Part shown: positions 1 through 6,785 of the stretch, in pieces
Layout: every line of letters starts with the position of its first letter
How positions within the stretch are numbered: the stretch's first letter is position 1
Assembly: GCA_018457305.1 (NCBI GenBank)
Contig: JAGYHM010000019.1
Coordinates: 1-14,873 of the forward strand
Source of the DNA: Fusobacterium sp.
GTDB taxonomy: Bacteria; Fusobacteriota; Fusobacteriia; Fusobacteriales; Fusobacteriaceae
Direction: 5' to 3'
DNA length: 14,873 bases
The notes under the pieces: generated by a model
What the model was told of the DNA's origin: nothing
The model's input: only the letters and a program-made list of their open reading frames with translations
Databases searched by the model: none
Made by a program: the position numbers and the translations under genes

Positions 1-281
1 AGCGTTCTCAACTTAATAACAGAGAAACTGCAATGAAACTTTTAAAATCTAAATTATTAGAAGAAGAAATGAAAAAGAAAGAAGAAGAAATGAAAAAAAT
101 TCAAGGGGAACAAAGTGAAATTGGTTGGGGAAGCCAAATTCGTTCCTATGTATTTCAACCTTATGCTCTAGTTAAAGACCACAGAACTAATACAGAAATT
201 GGAAATGTTAAAGCCGTCATGGACGGAGATATTGATGATTTTATAAATTCATTTTTGAATTGGACTAAGTTAAAAAAATAA
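1..281 (+). CDS. prfB: Peptide chain release factor 2, C-terminal fragment
   Basis: This is the end of RF2, the cytoplasmic factor that recognises UGA and UAA stop codons and releases the finished peptide from the ribosome. The reading frame is open from the window edge (codons in phase with base 3), so the ATG at 33 is internal. The visible residues begin [18 protein letters not shown], the usual stretch just after the GGQ region of class I release factors. They continue with [20 protein letters not shown], and [19 protein letters not shown], which is the standard RF2 ending. The stop is TAA at 279-281. The GGQ loop, the stop-codon recognition domain and any autoregulatory frameshift site lie outside the window. 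No clear intrinsic terminator follows. Confidence 0.95.
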   Translation, partial: RSQLNNRETAMKLLKSKLLEEEMKKKEEEMKKIQGEQSEIGWGSQIRSYVFQPYALVKDHRTNTEIGNVKAVMDGDIDDFINSFLNWTKLKK

Positions 282-324
282 AAAAACTCTAATTATAATT
301 TTCTTAGATATAGATTATTGGATT

Positions 325-384
325 TTTAAGGCGAAGCCTTAAAGTGAAGTCGCCACCGCAACATGGCTTTGCCCGTAGCGAGCC
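325..384 (+). repeat. GC-rich palindromic element A (intergenic)
   Basis: A GC-rich island in the AT-rich prfB-to-synthetase gap. It starts with a perfect 8-bp inverted repeat, TTTAAGGC (325-332) and GCCTTAAA (336-343), around GAA. An overlapping alternative pairing is GGCGA (330-334) with TCGCC (350-354). GGC-TTT-GCC follows at 365-373. It ends in CGTAGCGAGCC (374-384) and an A-run. The last 11 bases recur exactly at the end of the insert in the downstream gene (963-973). The plan of two hairpins, a CGTAG motif and an A-run resembles the other elements in this window. It lacks a T-run, so it is a poor terminator for prfB. Confidence 0.6.
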
Positions 385-419
385 TAAAAAGTGTATAATA
401 AGTTAAAAAATTAAATTTA

Positions 420-448
420 TTGCTAAATTTTTATATTTATGTTAAAAT
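420..448 (+). promoter_or_regulatory. Candidate promoter of the acyl-activating fusion gene
   Basis: TTGCTA (420-425), 17 bases, then TAAAAT (443-448). TG at 440-441 makes the extended -10 TGTTAAAAT. Transcription would start near 455, giving a leader of about 40 bases. Prediction by eye only. Confidence 0.55.
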
Positions 449-491
449 AAAATAACGATAGTTATATTAAAATATTTTTATGAGGAGAATT

Positions 492-3140
492 ATGAAAATA
501 CTTGTAGATAAAAAGAAAACTGCACTATTCTATAAAGAAAAAGAAATAAAATATAAAGATTTAATTTTAAATATTAAAAAATTAGTTAAATTCACAAAAT
601 TAGAAGAGAAAAAAAATATAATGGTTTTTATGGAAAACAAGCCTGAATTATTATATTCTTTTTTTGCTATCTGGAAAGCAAAATCTACTGCTGTGTGTAT
701 AGATGCTTCAAGTACAGCAAAAGAATTAGCATATTTTATAGAAAATTCTGAATCTTCAAAAATATTCACCTCAAAAGCAAAATACGAAAGAGTAAAAGAG
801 GCTCTTGAATTATTAGATAAACAAGGGGGCGACTGCGTTCCTTCGGAACTGTCGCCCTCTCCTGTGGGGGCTACGCCCCCAAGCCCCCAAAAAGAAAGTG
901 TGAGACAACAGAATTTACACCCTTCAGAGTGCCACGTCGCACCAGCAAGCAGACCGTTAGGTCGTAGCGAGCCAAAAAAAATAAATTATAGTTCACAAGT
1001 GGAAATAATTATTGTAGATGAAATAAATTTTGAAAATATTATTTTGGAAAATATAAATTACGATGATTTATTTATAGAAGCACCTCAAAAAGAAGATGTT
1101 GTTTTTATGCTTTATACTTCAGGAACAACTGGAAAACCAAAGGGAGTTATGCTAACTTTTGATAATTTGCTTTGTGTAACGGAAGCTCTTAATATGAATC
1201 AAATGTTTAATGAGCATGATAAAGTTTTGGCTCTACTTCCAATGCACCACATACTTCCATTGCTTGGAACAGGAATTTTACCTCTTATAAATTCAAGTCA
1301 AATTATTTTTATAGAAGAAATTTCTTCGGCTGCACTTATGAAGGCAATGAAAGAACATAAAATTACTATGCTAGTTGCAGTTCCAAGACTTTTTGATATG
1401 ATACATAAAAAAATAATGATGAAAATTGATGAAAGCAAAGTTGCAAAATTTATTTTCAAACTTGCTGAAAAAATAAATTCAGAAAGATTTAGTAAAAAAA
1501 TATTTAAAAAAGTTGGAGATGAATTTGGAGGAAATTTAAAAATATTTGTTTCTGGTGGCTCTAAATTAAGTGCAAAATTAGTTAAGGACTTTAAAACTTT
1601 GGGCTTAAAAATTGTTGAGGGTTATGGAATGACAGAAACAACTGCTATGGTTTCTTATACACCTATGCACGATATTGTACCTAGCTGTGCTGGGCAAGTA
1701 GTTAAAGATGTTGAAGTTAAAATAGCTGATGATAAAGAAATTCTTGTTAAGGGAAGAAATATTATGAAGGGCTATTACAATAATCCAAAGGCAACGGCAG
1801 AAATTATTGATGAGGACGGTTGGTTGCACACTGGAGATTTAGGAAATTTAGTTGGAAATCATCTTTATATAACTGGTAGAAAAAAAGAAATGATAGTCTT
1901 GGCAAACGGAAAAAATATAAATCCAATAGAGATTGAAGATAAAATTTTAAGTGGGACAAAACTTATATCTGAAATCGTTGTCTTGGAGCATAATAATAAT
2001 TTAACAGCAGTTGTAAAACCAGATTTAGAAAAAGTTAAAGAGGAAAAAATTGCAAATATTTATGAAAATTTAAAATGGCAAATAATAGATAAATACAATA
2101 AAACAGTTGCTGATTACAAAAAAATATTAGATGTAAAAATTATTAACGAAGATTTTCCAAAAACAAGAATTGGAAAGATTAGAAGATTTTTAATTCCAGA
2201 TATGCTAGCTGGAAAATTAGAGAAAAAAGAAAGAAAAGCTGAACCTAATTTTGAGGAATATAATAAATTAAAAAAATATTTAATGGCTACAAAAGAAAAA
2301 GAAGTTTACTATGATTCTCATATAGAAATTGATTTGGCTATGGACTCTTTGGATATGGTTGAATTTTTAAATTTCATTGAAGTTAATTTTGGGCTTAAAG
2401 AAGATGATTTGATTTCAAAGAATCCAACTCTTTTACAGCTTGCTGAATTTATAAAAGAAAATAAAAGTAGTGAGAAAATAGTTGATACAAATTGGAATGA
2501 GATTATAAATAAAGATATAGATATAAAAATTCCAAATTCAACTAGTTTTTCTGGTTTTATAAAATTTATTTCTTACTTTTTATTTAATTCTTATTTTAGA
2601 GTGAAAGTTGAAAATAAAGAAAAATTAAAAGCTAAACCTGCAATTTATATTGGAAATCACCAAAGTTTTATAGATGGTTTCTTACTTTCTTATTCTTTTT
2701 CAAAAGAGATTTTTAAGAATACTTATTATCTAGCAACAGTAAAGCATTTTAAAGGTGCTTTAATGAAAAAAATTGCTAATTCTTCAAATATAATTTTAAT
2801 TGATAAAAATAAAGATGTTACAGAAACGATTCAAATAGTTGCAAAAATTTTGAAGCAAAATAAAAATATAGTTATTTTCCCAGAGGGAGTTAGAACAAGA
2901 GACGGAAACTTAAATAAATTTAAAAAGACTTTTGCTATCTTGGCGAAGGAATTAAAAATTGACTTGCAACCTTTTGTTATTGATGGGGCTTATGAGGTTT
3001 TTCCTCCTAATAAAAAAATCCCAAAAATGGGAAAAATTCAAATTGAATTTTTAGATAGAGTAGAGAGTAAAGATTTTGAGAATTTATCTTATGATGAAAT
3101 TACAGAAAAAATTTATAATTTAGTTAAGGGGAATTTATAA
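492..3140 (+). CDS. Fusion: AMP-forming acyl-activating enzyme, acyl carrier domain and PlsC-type acyltransferase
   Basis: It probably activates fatty acids with ATP, loads them on its own carrier domain or on ACP/CoA, and transfers them to a lysophospholipid or glycerophosphate at the membrane. Residue numbers count from ATG 492, chosen because GAGGAG (482-487) precedes it; ATG 480 has no ribosome binding site. The adenylation domain shows YTSGTTGKPKG (about 207-217), GYGMTETTA (about 377), DGWLHTGDLG (about 441) and KTRIGKIRR with the likely catalytic lysine (about 557-565). The carrier domain has AMDSLD with Ser619 for phosphopantetheine. The acyltransferase has NHQSFID (H-x4-D, about 722) and FPEGVRTRDG (about 795). 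Known Aas of enterobacteria has the same activities in the opposite order and no carrier. Oddity: residues 112-161 are a GC-rich in-frame insert. The acyl acceptor cannot be read from the sequence. Confidence 0.88.
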   Translation: MKILVDKKKTALFYKEKEIKYKDLILNIKKLVKFTKLEEKKNIMVFMENKPELLYSFFAIWKAKSTAVCIDASSTAKELAYFIENSESSKIFTSKAKYERVKEALELLDKQGGDCVPSELSPSPVGATPPSPQKESVRQQNLHPSECHVAPASRPLGRSEPKKINYSSQVEIIIVDEINFENIILENINYDDLFIEAPQKEDVVFMLYTSGTTGKPKGVMLTFDNLLCVTEALNMNQMFNEHDKVLALLPMHHILPLLGTGILPLINSSQIIFIEEISSAALMKAMKEHKITMLVAVPRLFDMIHKKIMMKIDESKVAKFIFKLAEKINSERFSKKIFKKVGDEFGGNLKIFVSGGSKLSAKLVKDFKTLGLKIVEGYGMTETTAMVSYTPMHDIVPSCAGQVVKDVEVKIADDKEILVKGRNIMKGYYNNPKATAEIIDEDGWLHTGDLGNLVGNHLYITGRKKEMIVLANGKNINPIEIEDKILSGTKLISEIVVLEHNNNLTAVVKPDLEKVKEEKIANIYENLKWQIIDKYNKTVADYKKILDVKIINEDFPKTRIGKIRRFLIPDMLAGKLEKKERKAEPNFEEYNKLKKYLMATKEKEVYYDSHIEIDLAMDSLDMVEFLNFIEVNFGLKEDDLISKNPTLLQLAEFIKENKSSEKIVDTNWNEIINKDIDIKIPNSTSFSGFIKFISYFLFNSYFRVKVENKEKLKAKPAIYIGNHQSFIDGFLLSYSFSKEIFKNTYYLATVKHFKGALMKKIANSSNIILIDKNKDVTETIQIVAKILKQNKNIVIFPEGVRTRDGNLNKFKKTFAILAKELKIDLQPFVIDGAYEVFPPNKKIPKMGKIQIEFLDRVESKDFENLSYDEITEKIYNLVKGNL
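825..974 (+). repeat. In-frame composite palindromic insert within the acyl-activating gene
   Basis: A 150-base GC-rich block starting exactly on a codon boundary and adding 50 residues rich in Pro, Ser and Gly with no stop. First part, 825-888: GGGCGAC (827-833) pairs with GTCGCCC (851-857), enclosing GTTCC (837-841) and GGAAC (845-849). Then GGGGGC (866-871), TAC, GCCCCC (875-880). The outer GGGGGC (825-830) is complementary to GCCCCC (883-888). Second part, 889-974: GACC (952-955), GTTA, GGTC (960-963), ending in CGTAGCGAGCC (963-973) as in element A. Flanking codons fit an ordinary adenylate-forming enzyme, from helix EALELLDKQ to strand VEIIIVDE. Confidence 0.75.
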
Positions 3141-3170
3141 AAAAAAGGACTGCTATGCAGTCCTTTTTAT
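3141..3170. terminator. Bidirectional intrinsic terminator
   Basis: GGACTGC (3147-3153), loop TAT, GCAGTCC (3157-3163), flanked by A6 on the left and T5 on the right. Each strand therefore reads a GC stem followed by a U-tract. It starts directly after the (+) gene's stop codon and ends 5 bases before the stop of the last (-) importer gene, serving both convergent units. Confidence 0.93.
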
Positions 3171-3174
3171 TTAT

Positions 3175-3936
3175 TTAAAAATCTTTTTTATAAGTTCCCG
3201 CCTTAACTAAATCTTGTGTATATTTTTCTTTTGCATTAAAAATAATATCTTGTGTTGTTCCTTTTTCCACAACTTTTCCATTTTTCAAAACTATAATTTT
3301 ATCTGCTATTTTTTTCACAACTGAAATATCGTGTGAAATAATTAGATAGGACATATTTCTTTTCTTTTTAATTTTCAAAAAAAGTTCTAAAATTTGTTTT
3401 TGTGTAAGCATATCAAGAGCAGAGAAGCACTCATCTGCTATTAAGAGTTTAGGTTGCATTATCAAGGCTCTTGCTATTCCAACTCTTTGATTTTGTCCAC
3501 CTGAAAGTTCATGTGGATATCTATCTAAAATATTTCCTTCAAGTTCAACTTCATTCAAAATTTCTTTTAAATATTTATCTTCATCAATTTTTTTAGAATT
3601 TTTTTGATATCTAAATCCTTCCAAAATTATATCTTTTATTTTTAATCTTGGATTTAAACTGCTATATGGATTTTGAAATATAAGTTGAATTTTATTTTTC
3701 AATAATTTTTTTTCTTCTTTATTCATTTCAAAAATATTTTTTCCATCGTAATAAATATTTCCAGATTTTTTTTTGAGTAAGCCTATAATTATTCTGGCAA
3801 TAGTTGTTTTCCCACTTCCAGATTCTCCAATTAAGGCAAGGGCTTCCCCCTCTTTTATTTCAAAATTTATATTTTGAACTCTTACTCCACTATCATATAT
3901 TTTTTCTAAATTTTCAACTTTTAATAAATTTTTCAT
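3175..3936 (-). CDS. Peptide/nickel-type ABC importer ATPase (OppF/DppF/NikE-like)
   Basis: Cytoplasmic ATPase, the second of the pair that powers the importer encoded upstream in this operon. The 253 residues carry a full nucleotide-binding domain: Walker A GESGSGKT (37-44), Q-loop IFQNPYSSLNPR with Gln88, signature LSGGQNQRVGIARAL (144-158), Walker B LLIADE (164-169) with Glu169, and H-loop His202 in ISHD. The QNPYSSLNPR segment is typical of OppD/OppF-class proteins. Oddity: after the catalytic Glu the usual Pro-Val/Thr-Ser reads CFSALD, so Pro is replaced by Cys. It is shorter than a typical OppF (about 300-330) because it lacks most of the C-terminal oligopeptide extension, as in smaller Dpp/Nik-type ATPases. 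It starts 20 bases after the stop of the preceding ATPase gene; the ribosome site is weak (AAAAGAG). It ends at the shared terminator. Confidence 0.92.
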   Translation of the reverse strand: MKNLLKVENLEKIYDSGVRVQNINFEIKEGEALALIGESGSGKTTIARIIIGLLKKKSGNIYYDGKNIFEMNKEEKKLLKNKIQLIFQNPYSSLNPRLKIKDIILEGFRYQKNSKKIDEDKYLKEILNEVELEGNILDRYPHELSGGQNQRVGIARALIMQPKLLIADECFSALDMLTQKQILELFLKIKKKRNMSYLIISHDISVVKKIADKIIVLKNGKVVEKGTTQDIIFNAKEKYTQDLVKAGTYKKDF

Positions 3937-3956
3937 ATTATTTTCTCTTTTCTTTT

Positions 3957-4925
3957 TTATTCCTCAAAAAAATTAAAAGCGTCTATCAATAATTTTGTAT
4001 ATTCATTTTGAGGGTTTTTAAGTATATTTCCCGTTGAATTATCTTCTAAAATTTCCCCATTTTGCATAACTATAATTCTATCACAGATTTGACTGAGCAG
4101 TCTTATATCATGGCTAACATAAATCAAAGAAATTTTTTTACTTACACAAATTTCTTTTAATAATCTTATAAAATGAACTTGATTTATAACATCCAAAGAA
4201 GTCGTAGGCTCATCTGCCAAAAGTAATTTTATACTATTATTACACAGAGCAAGAACAATAGAAATTCTCTGTTTCATTCCACCAGATAGTTCATTTGGAT
4301 AACTATTTAAAATAATTTCTATATTCTTTAAACCAATATCTTTTAAATCTTTTGTAATTTTTTCTAATAATTTTTCTTTCGTATTTTGCTTTCCATAAAT
4401 ACGAGTATATTCTTCTAATAATTGAGTTTTTAATTTTTCATAAGGATTTAAAGTATTTATAGAGTCTTGCAATATAACAGACATATTTTTCGTACATATT
4501 TCTCGTCTTTTATCTTTTTTTTTCTTATCTAAGGGAATTATAAATTGACTTTTTATTTTGGGGGTTTGTACTCTACCGCCTACGGCTAAGCATCTAAGAA
4601 CTTCTAAGCAAACAAGTTTGCAAGAATTTCTAAGAGGGCTTACCTCAAGCCTCGCAGAGAAGGGAAACAGTGAGCAAAGCGAACGCGGTTTCCCTTCTTT
4701 TTTTTCATCCAATAAATTTTGCTTCTCTAAAAAAATTTCTCCCTCTAAATTAAATTTTTTCTCATCACAAAAAGATGAAATAGCATTTATAAAAGTAGTT
4801 TTCCCACAGCCAGACTCACCAACTATTCCAACTAATTCTCCTGTCTTCATTTCAAAATTTATATTTTTCAAAATTTTATTTTTTTGCTTTTTTAAAATAA
4901 CATTCAAATTTTTTATTTTAAGCAT
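3957..4925 (-). CDS. Peptide/nickel-type ABC importer ATPase (OppD/DppD/NikD-like) with in-frame insert
   Basis: First ATPase of the importer; it should pair with the downstream ATPase under the two permeases. Walker A GESGCGKT lies at 36-43, Q-loop Gln153 in VILQD, then INTLNPYEKL, signature LSGGMKQR (213-220), Walker B LLLADE (234-239), D-loop SLD and H-loop His272 in VSHD. All catalytic residues are present, so the gene looks functional. Oddity: residues 77-123 (Cys-, Leu- and Arg-rich, unlike the Lys/Ile/Asn-rich rest) come from a GC-rich palindromic element between the post-Walker-A strand and the Q-loop. Without it the protein would be about 275 residues, close to its partner. It starts 23 bases after the permease stop, with only weak GAGAG-like pairing upstream. 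The substrate cannot be told from the sequence. Confidence 0.9.
   Translation of the reverse strand: MLKIKNLNVILKKQKNKILKNINFEMKTGELVGIVGESGCGKTTFINAISSFCDEKKFNLEGEIFLEKQNLLDEKKEGKPRSLCSLFPFSARLEVSPLRNSCKLVCLEVLRCLAVGGRVQTPKIKSQFIIPLDKKKKDKRREICTKNMSVILQDSINTLNPYEKLKTQLLEEYTRIYGKQNTKEKLLEKITKDLKDIGLKNIEIILNSYPNELSGGMKQRISIVLALCNNSIKLLLADEPTTSLDVINQVHFIRLLKEICVSKKISLIYVSHDIRLLSQICDRIIVMQNGEILEDNSTGNILKNPQNEYTKLLIDAFNFFEE
4557..4698 (-). repeat. In-frame palindromic insert within the importer ATPase gene
   Basis: About 141 bases adding 47 codons (residues 77-123) without a stop. Four hairpins are visible. Perfect 11-bp arms AGAAGGGAAAC (4658-4668) and GTTTCCCTTCT (4688-4698) enclose a 19-base loop. 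GGCTT (4638-4642) and AAGCC (4648-4652) form a second. GCAAAC (4608-4613) and GTTTGC (4616-4621) sit inside similar CTAAGAA/TTCTAAG flanks. GCC-TAC-GGC lies at 4578-4586. Read with the gene, it ends CAAACCCCCAAAA, matching the C-run plus A-run ends of the other elements. The junction at the other end also abuts an A-run. Confidence 0.7.
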
Positions 4926-4948
4926 TTTTTCACTCTCACTTTTAATCT

Positions 4949-5719
4949 TTAATCTTTAATACTTTCAAAGAATATATTTATAGATAGAGAAATCCAAAAT
5001 ATACAAAAACTTGGAATTAATATTAAAGATGGCTTTGATATAAAATAAATTCTGTATTCATACAACATTGCACCCCAATCAGGTTTTGTAAAATCAGAGC
5101 CAAGCCCAATAAAAGTTAGGGAAGCATATTGAATTATAACGGCTGCTGCCGTGTTTCCAAAATTCACATAGAGTTCTGGCAAAATATTTATAAGTATTCT
5201 TCTGTATAAAATTACATACCAAGGTACACCCAATATTATAGAGGCTTGAATATATTCTTTATTTTTTTCTCTTTTAGTTAAGGAATCCGTTTGATTTAAG
5301 TAGTTTCCCATTCCAAAAATTCCAAGAGCTAAACCTGCTGTGAGTGGACTTATTCCAAATATAGCCGTAATTATCATTGCAGAAATTAGAGAGGGAACTA
5401 TCATAAATAAATCAATTAAAGATTTTATTGCAGTACCTATAAAATTTTCAAAATATCCAGAGATAAGTCCTAAAAAAGTTCCGACAATAAAAGAAACTGA
5501 ACTAGATATTATTAAAACTTCTATTGTTCTTAAACCACCTGCTAAAATTAAAGAGAAAACATCTCTGCCTAAATTATCAGTTCCAAAAATATGTGCCCTT
5601 GAAAAATTTAAAAATATTTTATCTAGTTGAATATCTGTGCTTAAATTTGTGCTCTGTGAAAAGATTAAAATTAAAATAAGGAGCAAAATATTCAAAGCAA
5701 GTATAATTTTTTTCATCAC
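4949..5719 (-). CDS. ABC importer permease, DppC/OppC/NikC-like
   Basis: Second membrane subunit of the peptide/nickel-type importer. Its 256 residues include an N-terminal membrane segment (3-20) and then GTDNLGRD (46-53), the hallmark of the DppC/OppC subunit. Several further hydrophobic helices follow. The coupling loop is KEYIQASIILGVPWYVILYRR (about 154-174), where the EAA motif contacts the ATPase. LTFIGLG (201-207) and PDWGAML (213-219) are also typical. Two starts are possible: GTG at 5719 (eight bases after GGAG) or ATG at 5716, whose A overlaps the TGA stop of the preceding permease. Spacing slightly favours GTG, base choice favours ATG, and only one residue differs. The overlap implies translational coupling. 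The end of the gene lies in a tandem TTTAATC repeat (4941-4961). Confidence 0.92.
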   Translation of the reverse strand: MMKKIILALNILLLILILIFSQSTNLSTDIQLDKIFLNFSRAHIFGTDNLGRDVFSLILAGGLRTIEVLIISSSVSFIVGTFLGLISGYFENFIGTAIKSLIDLFMIVPSLISAMIITAIFGISPLTAGLALGIFGMGNYLNQTDSLTKREKNKEYIQASIILGVPWYVILYRRILINILPELYVNFGNTAAAVIIQYASLTFIGLGSDFTKPDWGAMLYEYRIYFISKPSLILIPSFCIFWISLSINIFFESIKD

Positions 5720-6624
5720 TTAGTCTTCTCCTTTAAAAAAATCAATAAGAAATCAATAATCAAATGAACAGAAAACATCCACACAAATAAAATAACTAAA
5801 TAGGCTTGAATTACATTATAATCTCTTGCAACTATGCTGTTTATCAAAAAATAACTAATTCCAGGAATAGCAAAGGCAAATTCAACTACAACGCTGCCTC
5901 CTATAACAGATGAAAATTTTACTAAACTAGCCGATAAAATAGAGTATAAAACTGGTTTATAGCAGTGTCTTAAAAGTATATATTTTAGATTATAGCCCCT
6001 TATTAAATAAAATTTTACATAAGTTTCTTTTTGTAAATTTGTAAATATTTTTTTAGAGATTCTTGTTAGATTAGCACTCTGATAAATAACTAAAATAAAA
6101 ATTGAAAAAAATATTCCCCAAAAATTTCCACCAGAGAAAAAACTTATAATTTTTAATTTCACTCCAAGATAATAAATAATAAAAATTGAAATTATAAAAG
6201 AGGGAAAACTTAAAGTAAAGACTGATAAAAATCTTGTGAAAATATCAAAGAAGCCATTTTCTTTTATACTAGCTAAAAAACCTAGAAAAAAAGATAAAAT
6301 TATTGAGATAATTAAAGATGACATTCCAATAAGTAAAGAATATGGAAGTTTTCTTATAAGTTCATCTCTAATTGATAATTTACTAACATAAGAATAGCCA
6401 AAATTTCCCTTAAATAAATCTTTTACCCATAAAAAATACTGGCTAATTAAACTTTTATTTAAACCGTATTCTTTCATTAAAAATAATTTATTTTCTTCAG
6501 TTAGAGGTAAATTATATTTTTCTAATAGCATTTCAACTGGACTTATAGGAATCATTCTGACCACTATAAAAATTAAAATACTCATTATAAAAAATATAAA
6601 TATGCTTTTTATTAAATATTTCAT
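5716..6624 (-). CDS. ABC importer permease, DppB/OppB/NikB-like
   Basis: First membrane subunit of the importer, 302 residues. Membrane segments are visible at about 5-24, 98-120, 134-154, 168-184, 224-248 and 272-297, the usual six-helix plan. Family signs are GNFGYSY (73-79), the coupling loop YVKFYLIRGYNLKYILLRH (202-220) with its conserved Gly, and FAIPGIS (250-256). The ATG at 6624 is the first start after an in-frame TAA. GGGAGG (6638-6643 on this strand) lies 13 bases upstream, rather far for a ribosome site. The 3' end overlaps the next permease gene. The 161-base gap to the binding-protein gene upstream holds a palindromic element and a small hairpin, so this half of the operon may be expressed below the binding protein. 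Confidence 0.92.
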   Translation of the reverse strand: MKYLIKSIFIFFIMSILIFIVVRMIPISPVEMLLEKYNLPLTEENKLFLMKEYGLNKSLISQYFLWVKDLFKGNFGYSYVSKLSIRDELIRKLPYSLLIGMSSLIISIILSFFLGFLASIKENGFFDIFTRFLSVFTLSFPSFIISIFIIYYLGVKLKIISFFSGGNFWGIFFSIFILVIYQSANLTRISKKIFTNLQKETYVKFYLIRGYNLKYILLRHCYKPVLYSILSASLVKFSSVIGGSVVVEFAFAIPGISYFLINSIVARDYNVIQAYLVILFVWMFSVHLIIDFLLIFLKEKTK

Positions 6625-6652
6625 ATTTTTTTAATTTCCTCCCATATTAAAT

Positions 6653-6675
6653 CAGATGGAGCAAAACCCCATCTG
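6653..6675 (-). other. Small hairpin upstream of the permease ribosome site
   Basis: CAGATGG (6653-6659) and CCATCTG (6669-6675) form a perfect 7-bp stem in the binding-protein/permease gap. It is bracketed by near-copies of TAATTTCC...CCATATT (about 6632-6647 and 6689-6703). The inner copy on the gene strand contains the permease GGGAGG. A role in mRNA end protection or translation control is possible but unproven. Confidence 0.4.
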
Positions 6676-6716
6676 TTTAAATTTTTTTTAATTTCCCCAT
6701 ATTGTATTGTTTTTAA

Positions 6717-6780
6717 GGGGGTTGGGGGCGTAGCCCCCACAAGAAAGGGCGGCAGGAGCTTTAGCTCCGCAGTCGCCCCA
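6717..6780 (-). repeat. GC-rich palindromic element C, between importer genes
   Basis: Read on the (-) strand it starts five bases after the binding-protein stop codon. GGGCGACTGCG leads into GGAGCT (6763-6768) and AGCTCC (6755-6760), and closes with GCCGCCC (6747-6753). Then TGTGGGGGCTACGCCCCCA (hairpin 6724-6738), a second C5 (6717-6721) and TTAAAAA. It has the same plan and orientation relative to its host transcript as the copy inside the acyl-activating gene. Its inner stem sequence differs but still pairs. Confidence 0.75.
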
Positions 6781-6785
6781 TTTTA

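Noticed and set aside
325..343. Perfect 8-bp hairpin as prfB terminator
   Set aside because: No T-run follows on either strand; it is better explained as part of the repeat family.
480..494. ATG at 480 as start of the acyl-activating gene
   Set aside because: It overlaps the GAGGAG that serves ATG 492 and has no ribosome site of its own.
530..1829. Short (-) open frames opposite the acyl-activating gene (530-769, 1605-1829)
   Set aside because: Shadow frames of a strongly coding region with no ribosome site or motif.
4558..4959. 133-codon (+) open frame opposite the importer ATPase
   Set aside because: It is antisense to a complete ATPase with all motifs, its first half is the palindromic insert, and no ribosome site precedes it.
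4941..4961. Tandem TTTAATC units at the end of the DppC-like permease gene
   Set aside because: About three 7-base units that simply encode the last residues, the stop and spacer; too short and AT-rich to claim function.
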